Position numbers and translations under genes: made by a program. From assembly GCA_946186895.1 (NCBI GenBank), contig CAMHOW010000003.1:1-64000 (forward strand): a stretch of DNA of 64,000 nucleotides. Reading direction: 5' to 3'. Below, piece by piece: positions 18,675 through 28,350 of the stretch (positions are counted from its first letter, which is position 1; the number at the start of each line of letters is the position of its first letter). Origin of the DNA: an uncultured Fibrobacter sp. Its GTDB lineage: Bacteria; Fibrobacterota; Fibrobacteria; Fibrobacterales; Fibrobacteraceae. The notes under the pieces are model-generated. The model was not told where the DNA came from, made no database searches, and saw only the letters and a program-made list of their open reading frames with translations.

Positions 18675-19325
18675 TTACATCAAGATGAATACGGCTAGCG
18701 CTGCAAAAATCAAAAGAACCACCACAATCACCGGAGCAACCTTGTGAGTCGTGGGCGGTTCCTCAAATGGATCCTTCATCCCTTGATTTTCCAGGTTGTC
18801 CTTTTTCTTGATGATGGCATTGAAGCTCTTGGTAAAGCGCCTGTTCAAGCCGGTCTTTCTCTCCGTGCGCTTGGCAGGTGCGGCCCCACCACCCACATTC
18901 TGCGAGGCCACCGCCGCCACAGTCGGTTCTTCGGGGGCACTCACCGGGCTCTCTTCGGGAGACTGGCTGTGCAGGGAGAAGGACATCATCTCCGCCTCGA
19001 AGGAAAACACCTTCAACTTGGAGGCGAGGCCTGCCTTCATAAGGCCGTCGGCAATGGTCTTGCTGTTAGAAAGCAAAGCCAGCATACCACCCTTTGAAGA
19101 CAATTCCTGCTGGAACTGGATAAAAGCATTGTAGGCGTCACTATAGACGAAATCAAGTCCCATCAAGTCGACAGCCACGAACTTGTCGTCGGGGTTGGCA
19201 TCAATCAGGGCGCGAACATCTTTCTTGAATTGCTCCGCATCGAATGCCCCAATCGGGTTGAGAGGCGCAGACAAAAGGTCAAAAATTCCGACTTCGCGAT
19301 AGTTCTTCAAAGGATTCATGGCCAA
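18675..19325 (-). CDS. STAS-like domain protein with C-terminal TM anchor
   Basis: N-terminal DDKFVAVDLMGLDFVYSDAYNAFIQFQQELSSKGGMLALLSNSKTI is STAS-like; C-terminal APVIVVVLLIFAALAVFILM. Confidence 0.65.
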   Translation of the reverse strand: MAMNPLKNYREVGIFDLLSAPLNPIGAFDAEQFKKDVRALIDANPDDKFVAVDLMGLDFVYSDAYNAFIQFQQELSSKGGMLALLSNSKTIADGLMKAGLASKLKVFSFEAEMMSFSLHSQSPEESPVSAPEEPTVAAVASQNVGGGAAPAKRTERKTGLNRRFTKSFNAIIKKKDNLENQGMKDPFEEPPTTHKVAPVIVVVLLIFAALAVFILM

Positions 19326-19376
19326 AATATAACCAAAAATTAACAGAATTAAAGGTTTTTACTGAAAAAACACCAG

Positions 19377-20639
19377 CTATTCTTCCCAATAGACACCCCC
19401 AGCGGGCGCCTTGTACAGAACTTCATCTTGAGTTTCCGTTGATTCTTCTAGGGTTTCTGTAGATTCTTCTCTAGCTTCCGCAGGTTGGGCTGGTTTTTCC
19501 GGTTCCGGAGAAGGCTTTTCTTCAATCTCAGCAGGAGCCTCTTGCACCACGGTATCCTTTGCCGGATAGACCCGAGGTTCTACCGGGTCGATTTTTTCTG
19601 GATGGGAGAACAGGTACGGGCTTATGCTGATACTCACCCGATGGACCGGAGAGAGTACCGGGTGAGATTCAAAGGCGTAATCCACCCGCAGGAATTTAGC
19701 GATAACAAGACCCGCGCCAGCGGTTACGCTCTTAAGCGTAGAGAAACTGCTGAGCCCTGCCCGGAGAGACAATCCGAAATCAAAAGTGAATTCCACACCG
19801 CCACGGCCACCGGAAAGCCAGTCCACCGGATCGTCCCATAGACGTCCGCCACTATCCTCATCGGTATCAAAATCCAAGGCCCGAGCCTCGTGATGAAGCC
19901 ACCCGGCGCTCTGCCAATAAAGTCCCAAATTTCCATACAGGTAAGAGACTGGCAGGGAGTAGCTGGCCGCTAGGTAAAACTCCGGCGAGCTATACTCCAC
20001 CTCTCCCGATTCCCAAGTGACGGCAGAAGAGGTCCAACCCTTCAGAAGACCCGAGACAAACAGCTTGTCCACCAGGCGGTAGCGGATGCCTGCATCGCCA
20101 CGGAAACCCCAACCAGTCTGGTCCATCTCACGGTACAGACCATGAAAGCCCACACCGACATCCAGGCGGTCCATGATCCTGCGGCCAAAGGTCACAGAAA
20201 ACATCCAGTCCGCATAGGATAAGGTGTTGTAATCGCTCCCCTCGGGAATGGGTTCCCCTTCCCGGATATAGGGAATGTCATCGGCACCAAAGCGGGCAAA
20301 GGAAACACCAAGGCCCTGCCCCTCACCTAGGGGAACAGCCGCCGATGCAAAATCGTACTGGGTATCCTCAAAATAAGCCGTATGGGAGAAGCTTGCCCAA
20401 CCATACCTTATGCTCGACAGCTGGTATGGATTAGAAACCAGACCAAGGTAATCCCCATCTACCGCCATGGTGGCTGAACCGAGAGCCGCAGAACGGGCAC
20501 CAGGTTCAATATCCAGGGTTGCATTTGCCCCAGCTACACGATCCATGGCAAGGGCCTGAAATGCCGCCACAAACAACAAGACGACATGCCAGGGACGCAA
20601 GCGATAGAATCCGCAATTTTTTTTCAATGCCATTGACAT
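19377..20639 (-). CDS. PorV/PorQ-like outer-membrane beta-barrel protein
   Basis: Signal peptide; GARSAALGSATMAVDGDYLGLVSNPYQLS... typical of PorV/UPF0164-like barrels. Confidence 0.7.
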   Translation of the reverse strand: MSMALKKNCGFYRLRPWHVVLLFVAAFQALAMDRVAGANATLDIEPGARSAALGSATMAVDGDYLGLVSNPYQLSSIRYGWASFSHTAYFEDTQYDFASAAVPLGEGQGLGVSFARFGADDIPYIREGEPIPEGSDYNTLSYADWMFSVTFGRRIMDRLDVGVGFHGLYREMDQTGWGFRGDAGIRYRLVDKLFVSGLLKGWTSSAVTWESGEVEYSSPEFYLAASYSLPVSYLYGNLGLYWQSAGWLHHEARALDFDTDEDSGGRLWDDPVDWLSGGRGGVEFTFDFGLSLRAGLSSFSTLKSVTAGAGLVIAKFLRVDYAFESHPVLSPVHRVSISISPYLFSHPEKIDPVEPRVYPAKDTVVQEAPAEIEEKPSPEPEKPAQPAEAREESTETLEESTETQDEVLYKAPAGGVYWEE

Positions 20640-20686
20640 TTTTACAGAATCAAAATAGATTTTTTCATAGTCGCAGATGTAACGAA

Positions 20687-21583
20687 ATGGATCTTCAAAA
20701 CCACATATCCAATTTTTTGACCTACCTGGAAACCCAACGGCGGTTTTCCCCCAAGACTATCGATACCTACCGCAAGAGTCTGAACAAGTTCCTGGAAGTA
20801 GTGGGCAAAGAGGCTCTTCTGGAATCCTTTTCGGAAATGCAGGTCAAGACATTCGTGTGGAACCTGAAAATGCAGCAGAAACTTGCCCCTACAAGCATCT
20901 GCGAGCACCTGGCCGCCCTAAAGAGCTTCGGGAAATACCTGGTCCGTTCCTCTATTCTAGAGACCAACCCGGCAGGAAATGTTCCCATGCCTAAGCGGCC
21001 CAAGCGCCTGGTATCGTTCCTCAGCCAGAAGGACCTTTCCGAAGAGAAGTTTCCCGATTTACCTGCCGACGCCACACTCCCGCAAGTCCGGGCCCGGGTA
21101 CTGCTGGAACTCATCTACGGTTCAGGACTCCGCATTTCGGAATGCCAGAGCCTGACCTGGGACCGCTTGCGTGAAAAGGAACGTCTAGTCCGAGTACTTG
21201 GAAAGGGCAACAAAGAAAGGATCGTCCCCATCACTGACGCCTTAATAGAGAAACTTGGACTTTTCAAGACCAAGCTGACCGAAGCAGGCCACATGCCCAC
21301 TACCACCGGGTACGTTTTCTTAAGTGAAGAGGGCAAGCCCTACGGCATACGGACCCTTCGGAATGACATCCAGAATCTACTGCGGGAAATCGGCTGGGAA
21401 GGCAAGGCAAGCCCCCACGTGCTTCGCCACAGCTTTGCCACCCACCTGTTGGAAAATGGCGCCGAAATCATGAGCGTAAAAGAAATGCTGGGGCACTCCA
21501 GCATTTCCACCACCCAGATTTATACCCACGTGAATGCGGAACGGCTGAAGCAGGCCTTCAAGAAGACCCACCCCAGAGCGTGA
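20687..21583 (+). CDS. xerC: Tyrosine recombinase XerC/XerD family
   Basis: Catalytic residues R..HxLRHSFATHLLENGA...LGHSSISTTQIYTH. Start set at MDLQNHISNFLTYLETQRRFSPKTIDTYRKSL. Confidence 0.88.
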   Translation: MDLQNHISNFLTYLETQRRFSPKTIDTYRKSLNKFLEVVGKEALLESFSEMQVKTFVWNLKMQQKLAPTSICEHLAALKSFGKYLVRSSILETNPAGNVPMPKRPKRLVSFLSQKDLSEEKFPDLPADATLPQVRARVLLELIYGSGLRISECQSLTWDRLREKERLVRVLGKGNKERIVPITDALIEKLGLFKTKLTEAGHMPTTTGYVFLSEEGKPYGIRTLRNDIQNLLREIGWEGKASPHVLRHSFATHLLENGAEIMSVKEMLGHSSISTTQIYTHVNAERLKQAFKKTHPRA

Positions 21584-21631
21584 GTCGCATGCGCTTTTTT
21601 CTATATTACCCGCCTAGAATAAGGAGTTTTT

Positions 21632-21823
21632 ATGGTCGCCGAAGGTGAACACAACAAGTGGATTGCCCTACTTCTTTGCGTGTTTCTTGGATACCTAGGA
21701 ATCCACCGTTTCTATGAAGGCAAAATCTGGACAGGAATCCTCTGGCTCTGTACCGCAGGTCTAGGCGGAATCGGTATTATCGTAGACGCCATACTCATCG
21801 TCATGAAACCAGAGCACTACTAA
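21632..21823 (+). CDS. TM2-domain protein
   Basis: 63 aa: ALLLCVFLGYLGIHRFYEGKIWTGILWLCTAGLGGIGIIVDAILI. Confidence 0.9.
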   Translation: MVAEGEHNKWIALLLCVFLGYLGIHRFYEGKIWTGILWLCTAGLGGIGIIVDAILIVMKPEHY

Positions 21824-21824
21824 T

Positions 21825-22469
21825 TTGGAGTTCGGAGTGAAACACCTATTCGTCATTGCTACCGGAAGCGCCGGTAAAATAAGGGACTTCGCCCATATTC
21901 TCGGAACCGACCATTACGAATTTCAGACTCTGAAAGACATCGGATTTGATGGCGACATCGTAGAAGACGGTAAGACATTTGCCGAAAACGCCATCATCAA
22001 GTCCAGCACTACCGCCCAATGGCTTATGGAACGGGGCATCGAAGCCACCGTCTTAGCAGACGACTCCGGACTAGAAGTTTTCGCACTGAATGGTGAACCG
22101 GGAATCTACAGCGCCCGCTACAGCGGGGGCCACGGCAACGACACCAGCAACAATGACCTTCTCCTGAAAAAGTTGGAAGGCATCGAGGACCGCAGGGCCC
22201 GTTACTTCTGCGCCCTCTCCTACCAAACCGTCTCGCAAGTTGACGGCAAGTTCAGCATCAGCGAGCCCCGGATTTTCGAGGGAGAGTGCCGCGGTTCCAT
22301 CAACCATGCCCCCGTAGGTGACATGGGATTCGGATACGATCCGCTCTTTGTGCCCGATGGCGAAACCCGTACCTTCGCCCAGATGGAGCTTGAAGAAAAG
22401 AAGGCCATCAGCCACCGCGGAAATGCTATCCGCGCCTTGAAAGCGGCCCTTGCGCCTAAAACAGCGTAA
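21825..22469 (+). CDS. rdgB: Non-canonical purine NTP pyrophosphatase (RdgB/HAM1)
   Basis: ATGSAGKIRDFAHIL, TVLADDSGLEVFALNGEPGIYSARYSG, MGFGYDPLFVPDG. Confidence 0.93.
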   Translation: MEFGVKHLFVIATGSAGKIRDFAHILGTDHYEFQTLKDIGFDGDIVEDGKTFAENAIIKSSTTAQWLMERGIEATVLADDSGLEVFALNGEPGIYSARYSGGHGNDTSNNDLLLKKLEGIEDRRARYFCALSYQTVSQVDGKFSISEPRIFEGECRGSINHAPVGDMGFGYDPLFVPDGETRTFAQMELEEKKAISHRGNAIRALKAALAPKTA

Positions 22470-22473
22470 AAAA

Positions 22474-23208
22474 CTACTGCGGAAAAAGTTGGTAATGTTC
22501 CTTGGTGTAGGCCCGGGTGTAGGCATTAAAATGCCACCATTCGCTCCCCAGCGGAACAAAACCAGCACGTGTCATGATAGAGCGCAGAATCTTACGGTTG
22601 TTCACCTGTTGCTCAGTTAGGCGTCCACTCTGAAGAGCGTCGGCCTCCCCTACCTCACCGGCACAACGTTCAAAAGAATCAAAGTCGGTTCCCATGTCCA
22701 GCAGGTTCCCTTCGCTGTCGGTGATGCTCAGGTCCAGGGCCAAACCATAATTGTGGAGCCCGCCGGTCACCCCCGAAGAAACAAAGTTGGAATAGGGCGT
22801 TCCTGCCACGGTCCGCTTCAGGGCAGATTGGGCATACAATGGCCGAGACGCATCAAAGATCACTAGCGTGGAACCGGGCATTTCACGCTCCATAATCTTG
22901 ATAGCGCGCTTTAGTTTAGGCAAAGCATCTTTATGAACAAAAGCCCGTTGCACACCGCAATAAAGGTCGTGTCCGGTCACGTTGTTGAAGGTTCCATAAC
23001 GCAAATCCATGCGGAGCCCCTTCAGGTGCGTGATTTCCACCATGTTGGAATCCGTGGTGGCAAATTCAATCCACTTCTTTACCGAAGAACAGAAACGCAG
23101 GGGCTTCTCGGGCTTGGGCGGCACGAACACGCTGTCCGTCTCATGGGCAATAGCGAACACTGCTAAAAGTAGAACGCACACCAGAGAAGGCCGCGCTTTG
23201 CTCGCCAT
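22474..23208 (-). CDS. D-Ala-D-Ala dipeptidase (VanX/DdpX family)
   Basis: MDLRYGTFNNVTG, FDASRPLYAQ, GGLHNYGLALDLSI, GSEWWHFNA. Confidence 0.9.
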   Translation of the reverse strand: MASKARPSLVCVLLLAVFAIAHETDSVFVPPKPEKPLRFCSSVKKWIEFATTDSNMVEITHLKGLRMDLRYGTFNNVTGHDLYCGVQRAFVHKDALPKLKRAIKIMEREMPGSTLVIFDASRPLYAQSALKRTVAGTPYSNFVSSGVTGGLHNYGLALDLSITDSEGNLLDMGTDFDSFERCAGEVGEADALQSGRLTEQQVNNRKILRSIMTRAGFVPLGSEWWHFNAYTRAYTKEHYQLFPQ

Positions 23209-23253
23209 GACATTCTTTTGTCTTCCGTTTCTCGTCTTTCGTCTCTCGTCTAA

Positions 23254-25611
23254 CTAAATCCCTAGCTGTACTTCTACGCCAAACTGCACGTAAAGGCCCA
23301 TGCCTTTCGCCATGAAGGGCACCAGATCGTAACCATCGTTGGAATCGCCGTTTTCATCTCGGGTTACCCAAGAACGCTCACGGGCATTCTCGCCACCCAA
23401 GAACTTGAGGGCGGGCACATCCAGTTTGGCAAAGATGTTGTCCACTTCCAGATAGAAACGGGCGCTCCTGAAGAAGTACTTTGAGGTCATCAAATCCAAA
23501 TTCAAGCGCAGGTCGGTGCGGAACAAATCCGTGTATTCGTTCATGTCCTTAAGCCTACGCTTGCCATTAGTACCGTCGGACTGGGAAGGCTCAATCTGGT
23601 AATAGTACAAGGGCCTGTGCCACAAGGCATGGTGAGTCAAGATGACCGAAATCAGGGAGTCCTTGCGAGGGTAGTAACGGAAGTGAGAAACAACGTCTAA
23701 GCGAGAATTCGCTTCCCAAGGCAGGGAATTATCGGAGCCGTCCAGTTCGTATTCACCGTAGACAGAACTTACGTTGGTGGACATGGAGAAATGATGAGAA
23801 GTTTTCCACTCCATCTTGGCGCCACCGCCCATAACCCAGGCAAAATCCACGCCTGTCACATCTTCGTACTGGGCATAGGCCTTGGGCATAGGCAGAAGCG
23901 GATCCGGATAGTAACGACCAAAACCGGAGGCCTGTACATCCAGATACTTGGAACGGTAGCCCAGGCCCAGCTTGGCAGAAGTTCCCGATTCCAGACGGCC
24001 CGTCAAATCGCCCTTGTCGTAGTAGGGTTTCCAGTCGCTGCGATAGGCGGCGTTTCCAAACAGCCGCCAATATGCCGTATCTGCACCCGACAGATTCCGT
24101 TCCATATCCAAAGACGCCGTGGGGGCAGCCTTGTGGTCCATGGCATCGGCTACCGCACCAGCAGAGAGGATATACTGGTAATAATCCTGCTTCCAATCCA
24201 AGCGGCCCGTTCCCGAAACCACGCCCGTCTGGTAATCATCGGACTGCTTTCCGAAATTCACGTAGTTGCGCTCCACAATGTGTTGTTCGTATAGGAGTGC
24301 ACCGCTAAGTTTGGAACCCAAAATATTTCCCTTGAAATTCTTGTCCAGGCCGCCCGAGATGATGGTATGGGTGTAGTCGTAACCGTCGATAAAGGAACGC
24401 TGCGCCTGGTCCATGTCCACACCCGCGGCCGGAGTCTTGAAACCCGTAGTATCCCGAAGGGTATCGCTTAGGTATTCCCGGACAAAGCCTGCATGAGCGC
24501 TGGTCCCAAAGCGGGAGGCGTATTCCGCTCCCAACACCAGGTAGTTCTGTTCACCAGAGATGATGTTGATAGAATTCACCTCGTCGTAGGCCGTAGATGT
24601 GTCTTGCCGAATCTTGTATTCGTCGGAACTGTACAAGGTGCGGATGGCCCAGGTGTTGCCCATGGAATCGGAACCGTTCAGCTGGGCGTAGATATCAAAG
24701 GCCGTCAGGTCGAAGGGGTCCGAAGACTTGACCCGGCAATCGCTTACGCACTCACCGTCACGCTTGCGGAATTCCGTAAAGAACTTCTCGCCCAGGTTCT
24801 TGAGCATCTCGCCGTCCAACCTGCGGAAAGCGAAGCGGAAACTGTCCCAGAACAGCCAGGGCGCGTCTACCACAACTTCCTGAACAGTCAGGCCAACGGC
24901 GCCCTTAAGGCCCCAGTCTCCCTTGGTCTGCTCCGGCAGGTACTGGATAGAAGTAGCAAGTCCCTGACCGATGGGGCCCGAACCATAATGGTCATGAACC
25001 TCTATCCCGCTCAAAATGTGGGGGTTAATTATGGAAAGGTTTCCCGGGAATCCCACGTCCAGGTGCCGCATGTTGGGAATGCGGAGCCTGCCCAGGTGGT
25101 AGGCCACGTCCCCTGCACGGGAGCCGTCGTAATAAAGTGCGCTGCTAAAATCCTTCTGGCCCGAAATGCCGGGCATCTGACTCAGGTGTTCCGTCACGTC
25201 GAAACGCATGCCCGCCGCATCTTCTAGCTTGTCCACCGAAACGGTACGCTCCGGTTCCCACTTGACCGGCTCGCCTTCAACGACAATAGTGCTTGCCCCC
25301 AGGTCCCGCAGGTTAGAGGAAAGGGTCACCACCATGTCAAGGACATCGACAAAATCCTGAAGTTCCACAAACACGCTGTCGTAGCCGGGTTTCTTGAACA
25401 CCAGGGCCGCATTGCGGGAATCCACCGTGTACTCAAAGCGACCGTCAGAATCTGTGGAGCCCACCTTTTTGCCAGAGCGGTAGGTCACCTCTACATCGGA
25501 AATAGGCAGTTCAGACTCCGAATCCACCACCACACCTACAATGGTCGTAGGCGTCGCGGCAAAAGCGTATGCCGCAAGCAGTGCAAGAATCCAAAGCCAT
25601 CTAAACTTCAT
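23254..25611 (-). CDS. TonB-dependent receptor-like outer membrane protein with carboxypeptidase-regulatory-like N-terminal domain
   Basis: TTIVGVVVDSESELPISDVEVTYRSGKKVGSTDSDGRFEYTVDS followed by plug-like and barrel-like sequence; 785 aa. Confidence 0.8.
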   Translation of the reverse strand: MKFRWLWILALLAAYAFAATPTTIVGVVVDSESELPISDVEVTYRSGKKVGSTDSDGRFEYTVDSRNAALVFKKPGYDSVFVELQDFVDVLDMVVTLSSNLRDLGASTIVVEGEPVKWEPERTVSVDKLEDAAGMRFDVTEHLSQMPGISGQKDFSSALYYDGSRAGDVAYHLGRLRIPNMRHLDVGFPGNLSIINPHILSGIEVHDHYGSGPIGQGLATSIQYLPEQTKGDWGLKGAVGLTVQEVVVDAPWLFWDSFRFAFRRLDGEMLKNLGEKFFTEFRKRDGECVSDCRVKSSDPFDLTAFDIYAQLNGSDSMGNTWAIRTLYSSDEYKIRQDTSTAYDEVNSINIISGEQNYLVLGAEYASRFGTSAHAGFVREYLSDTLRDTTGFKTPAAGVDMDQAQRSFIDGYDYTHTIISGGLDKNFKGNILGSKLSGALLYEQHIVERNYVNFGKQSDDYQTGVVSGTGRLDWKQDYYQYILSAGAVADAMDHKAAPTASLDMERNLSGADTAYWRLFGNAAYRSDWKPYYDKGDLTGRLESGTSAKLGLGYRSKYLDVQASGFGRYYPDPLLPMPKAYAQYEDVTGVDFAWVMGGGAKMEWKTSHHFSMSTNVSSVYGEYELDGSDNSLPWEANSRLDVVSHFRYYPRKDSLISVILTHHALWHRPLYYYQIEPSQSDGTNGKRRLKDMNEYTDLFRTDLRLNLDLMTSKYFFRSARFYLEVDNIFAKLDVPALKFLGGENARERSWVTRDENGDSNDGYDLVPFMAKGMGLYVQFGVEVQLGI

Positions 25612-25709
25612 AGGGGATAATTTAGAAAAAAACGAGGTTCAAAAACAACATCACACACTTCACACCTAACCCCTAATCACTATCCCCCCTTTTACTACAT
25701 TTCACCCGT

Positions 25710-26465
25710 ATGCAAGTTTATCTCGTACAGATGGAATCTCTTCCGGGCGAAAAGAAAAAGAACCTGGAGAAAGCACGACAAATGGTGCTCGATGCAAGCC
25801 CTGCACCAGAAAGTTTGATTCTGTTCCCCGAGATGTTCGCCACAGGATACATTCCAGAACGCGCAAAAGAACTTGCCGAAGATTTTGAAAAGGGTGACGA
25901 CCCTACCGCACAAATGCTGAAGCAGCTCGCACAAGAGACCGGCTGTTTCGTCTTAGGTGGCGGCATGCACCGCATAGGTAGCAGTTTTACCAACCGCACC
26001 TGCCTTTACAGCCCTGCAAAATCAACAAACGAACAGACCTACTACGACAAGGTTCATCCATTCTTCCCGGAACAAAAAGAATTCTCCGCCGGCAAGAAGA
26101 TTACTTTGTTCAAAACGCAAGATATCACCGTCGCCACAAGCATCTGTTTTGACCTAAGATTCCCGGAGTTGTATCGGGATGCTCGAACTCAAGGTGCACA
26201 GGCCTTTACCGTACAGGCCTCGTGGCCTGCCGTGCGTAACGAACACTGGGAAACCTTACAGCGTGCACGGGCCATCGAAAACCAAGCCTACGTTATGGCG
26301 GCGAACAATGTTTCCGCCGATGGAACCTACATCGGAAATTCCCAAGTCATCGCCCCCGACGGCGAATGCATTGCAAAAGCAGAGGCGGGAAAAGAGCAGG
26401 TCATCTCTGCAGAAATTTCAGCGATTACCGTCAAAAAATACCGGGAAAAGTTTCCCCTGTTCTAA
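25710..26465 (+). CDS. Carbon-nitrogen hydrolase (nitrilase/omega-amidase-like)
   Basis: LFPEMFATGY (Glu), YDKVHPF (Lys), TSICFDLRFPELYR (Cys). Confidence 0.9.
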   Translation: MQVYLVQMESLPGEKKKNLEKARQMVLDASPAPESLILFPEMFATGYIPERAKELAEDFEKGDDPTAQMLKQLAQETGCFVLGGGMHRIGSSFTNRTCLYSPAKSTNEQTYYDKVHPFFPEQKEFSAGKKITLFKTQDITVATSICFDLRFPELYRDARTQGAQAFTVQASWPAVRNEHWETLQRARAIENQAYVMAANNVSADGTYIGNSQVIAPDGECIAKAEAGKEQVISAEISAITVKKYREKFPLF

Positions 26466-26483
26466 AGACTTGCTCTTTTTGAA

Positions 26484-26499
26484 AGTGATTTAGATCACT
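26484..26499. promoter_or_regulatory. CRP/FNR-like palindrome AGTGATTTAGATCACT
   Basis: Perfect 6-bp arms AGTGAT/ATCACT. Core GTGATTTAGATCAC resembles the E. coli CRP consensus TGTGATCTAGATCACA. Confidence 0.4.
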
Positions 26500-26505
26500 G
26501 CCTTA

Positions 26506-26546
26506 TTCCAAAGCAAATTATTCCACTTTGGAAGGCCGCTTTTTTA
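26506..26546 (+). terminator. Candidate terminator after the nitrilase-like gene
   Basis: TTCCAAAG...CTTTGGAA hairpin followed by GGCCGCTTTTTTA. Confidence 0.5.
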
Positions 26547-26694
26547 TCTCATTATCTGACAAGAAGTTGTGGTGATGCCCTCATTGGGAATACTACATCT
26601 TGTACGATTACAAAAAAATTATTCTGAAGAATTGTCATACTTTTGTCATGAAAATTATCTAGATTAGTGAACAAATGGGAAAGGAAGGTGCAAT

Positions 26695-26835
26695 ATGAGT
26701 AACCCGGACTTGAACAAAATCAACTATGCAAGAGCTCTTATCAGAGCCGGCATTACTAGAGACCTGATTCTCAAGATCACTTCCATTTCCAATTACCAAT
26801 ACGCACAGATCCAGCGGGAACTGCTGGCAGCCTAG
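26695..26835 (+). CDS. Small protein (46 aa), unknown
   Basis: MSNPDLNKINYARALIRAGITRDLILKITSISNYQYAQIQRELLAA, preceded by GGAAAGGAAGG. Below the ORF-track length cutoff. Confidence 0.55.
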   Translation: MSNPDLNKINYARALIRAGITRDLILKITSISNYQYAQIQRELLAA

Positions 26836-26836
26836 C

Positions 26837-27193
26837 GTGCAACTGGTATTGGAAATAGAGGCGCAACCGGCCACCCTCGGTGTGGCAAGGCAAGGGGTCT
26901 TAACCTCGTGCCGTAGGGACGGAACCCTCTTCATCGAATCTCGGGACGGCATCAAGCCCGCCCAATTTACCTTGACTCCTTCTGACAAGTTCCCCTGGAA
27001 CCAGTTTCTCCCCAAACTCCTTTTAGCTTGGCAACTGAGCGACATGGAAGGTGTTCCCGACGCATTTCGTCCGCAAAAAAGACTTCCTGAATTCGTACTG
27101 GAAGGGTTCGCCAAAGAGCCCCTGGAAAACCAGCTGAAAATCCTATCCACCTTGCGCAAGCAGGGATTTTTCCCGAAGCTCCCCACCAAATGA
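26837..27193 (+). CDS. Hypothetical protein, coupled to the downstream kinase gene
   Basis: 118 aa, GTG start, 4-nt overlap with the 27190 CDS. Confidence 0.65.
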   Translation: MQLVLEIEAQPATLGVARQGVLTSCRRDGTLFIESRDGIKPAQFTLTPSDKFPWNQFLPKLLLAWQLSDMEGVPDAFRPQKRLPEFVLEGFAKEPLENQLKILSTLRKQGFFPKLPTK

Positions 27194-28350
27194 TAGACCT
27201 TCAGGACATCACCAAAAAGCGGTGGTACATGGGCAAAGGCAGAACGCCTTCCCGCATCGAGCAAATCGACGAACTCTCCATCAACGGTACCGCCATATCC
27301 ATCGTATCGATACAATTCCCGGAAGGCGACACTGACCTTTACCTGGTCATCAAAAATGAAAAAGATTTTGGGCCCTTATTATACCGCAGCTTCGGGAAAA
27401 ACGTAGGTTCCAAGAGTTTCAGAAGCCGGAACGGGATTTTTTCCTTTGTCACCCACAACGATTTTTTGCGGAATGATCTTGAGTCGCTGAAGCCTATTTC
27501 TGCAGAACAGAGCAATTCTTCCTTTGTCGCTCCCGAAAAACTTTTCTTTAAGGTTTTCAGACGGCTCCAGGCAGGAGCCCACCCCGAAGAAGAAACCCTG
27601 CGATACCTAAGCGGGCAGGGCTACCAAGGCACGCCTTCCCTACTGGGGTCTTGCCACTATACCAGTAACGACGGAAACACCTACGTTCTTGGAATTCTAG
27701 AAAGCCTTATCCCAAACACAGAAAACGCCTGGGACGTCTTCAATCGAGAACCTTCTGCCGAGCTGGCCTTCGAACTGGGCTGCGAGACCGCCCGCATGCA
27801 CAAGGCCCTTCGTGAAATGGATGGATGTACATCTCCCTCAGAAGAACCTCCTGTTGAAAAGCTGAAGAAACTCTTAGCGGAAGGGAGATGCCCGGCCGCT
27901 GCCGGGCATGACATCAGTAATATACAAGTTCCACACCCCAGCCAATCCGCCATTTTCAAGCCGCAACGAATCCATGGGGATTTTCACCTGGGGCAGGTAC
28001 TGGCGACACCCGACAGGCATTTCAAGATTATCGACTTCGAAGGTGAGCCTACCAGGAGCCTTGAATTTAGGCGGGGGCTCCGCAGCCCGGCGGTAGACAT
28101 CGCCGGAATGATTAGGAGCTTTGCCTACGCCGAAGCCGTCAGCAAAAAAAGCATGGACAAGATCCGGCTGGCATTTATCGAAGGCTATGCGAAAACAGCG
28201 AACATTTCCGAAAACGCCCTACAGCAGGAACTAAAACCCTATATAGTCGCTAAGGCTATCTACGAGGCGTGCTATGAATTGGAATTCAGGCCGGACTGGT
28301 TCTGGATTCCGGAGAAGGCGTTAGAGGAGTTCGCCAATCCAGGGGAATAG
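27190..28350 (+). CDS. Maltokinase-like/APH-fold phosphotransferase
   Basis: N-terminal KRWYMGKGRTPSRIEQIDEL typical of maltokinase caps; IHGDFHLGQVLATPDRHFKIIDFEGEP kinase motifs. Confidence 0.85.
   Translation: MIDLQDITKKRWYMGKGRTPSRIEQIDELSINGTAISIVSIQFPEGDTDLYLVIKNEKDFGPLLYRSFGKNVGSKSFRSRNGIFSFVTHNDFLRNDLESLKPISAEQSNSSFVAPEKLFFKVFRRLQAGAHPEEETLRYLSGQGYQGTPSLLGSCHYTSNDGNTYVLGILESLIPNTENAWDVFNREPSAELAFELGCETARMHKALREMDGCTSPSEEPPVEKLKKLLAEGRCPAAAGHDISNIQVPHPSQSAIFKPQRIHGDFHLGQVLATPDRHFKIIDFEGEPTRSLEFRRGLRSPAVDIAGMIRSFAYAEAVSKKSMDKIRLAFIEGYAKTANISENALQQELKPYIVAKAIYEACYELEFRPDWFWIPEKALEEFANPGE

Noticed and set aside
20687-21583. Integron or mobile-element integrase
   Set aside because: The recombinase resembles housekeeping XerC/D. 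No attachment site, gene cassettes or phage genes are visible next to it.
22474-23208. Acquired vancomycin-resistance gene (VanX-like)
   Set aside because: No vanH, vanA/B, vanR or vanS homologues are adjacent. It is more likely a peptidoglycan-recycling dipeptidase.
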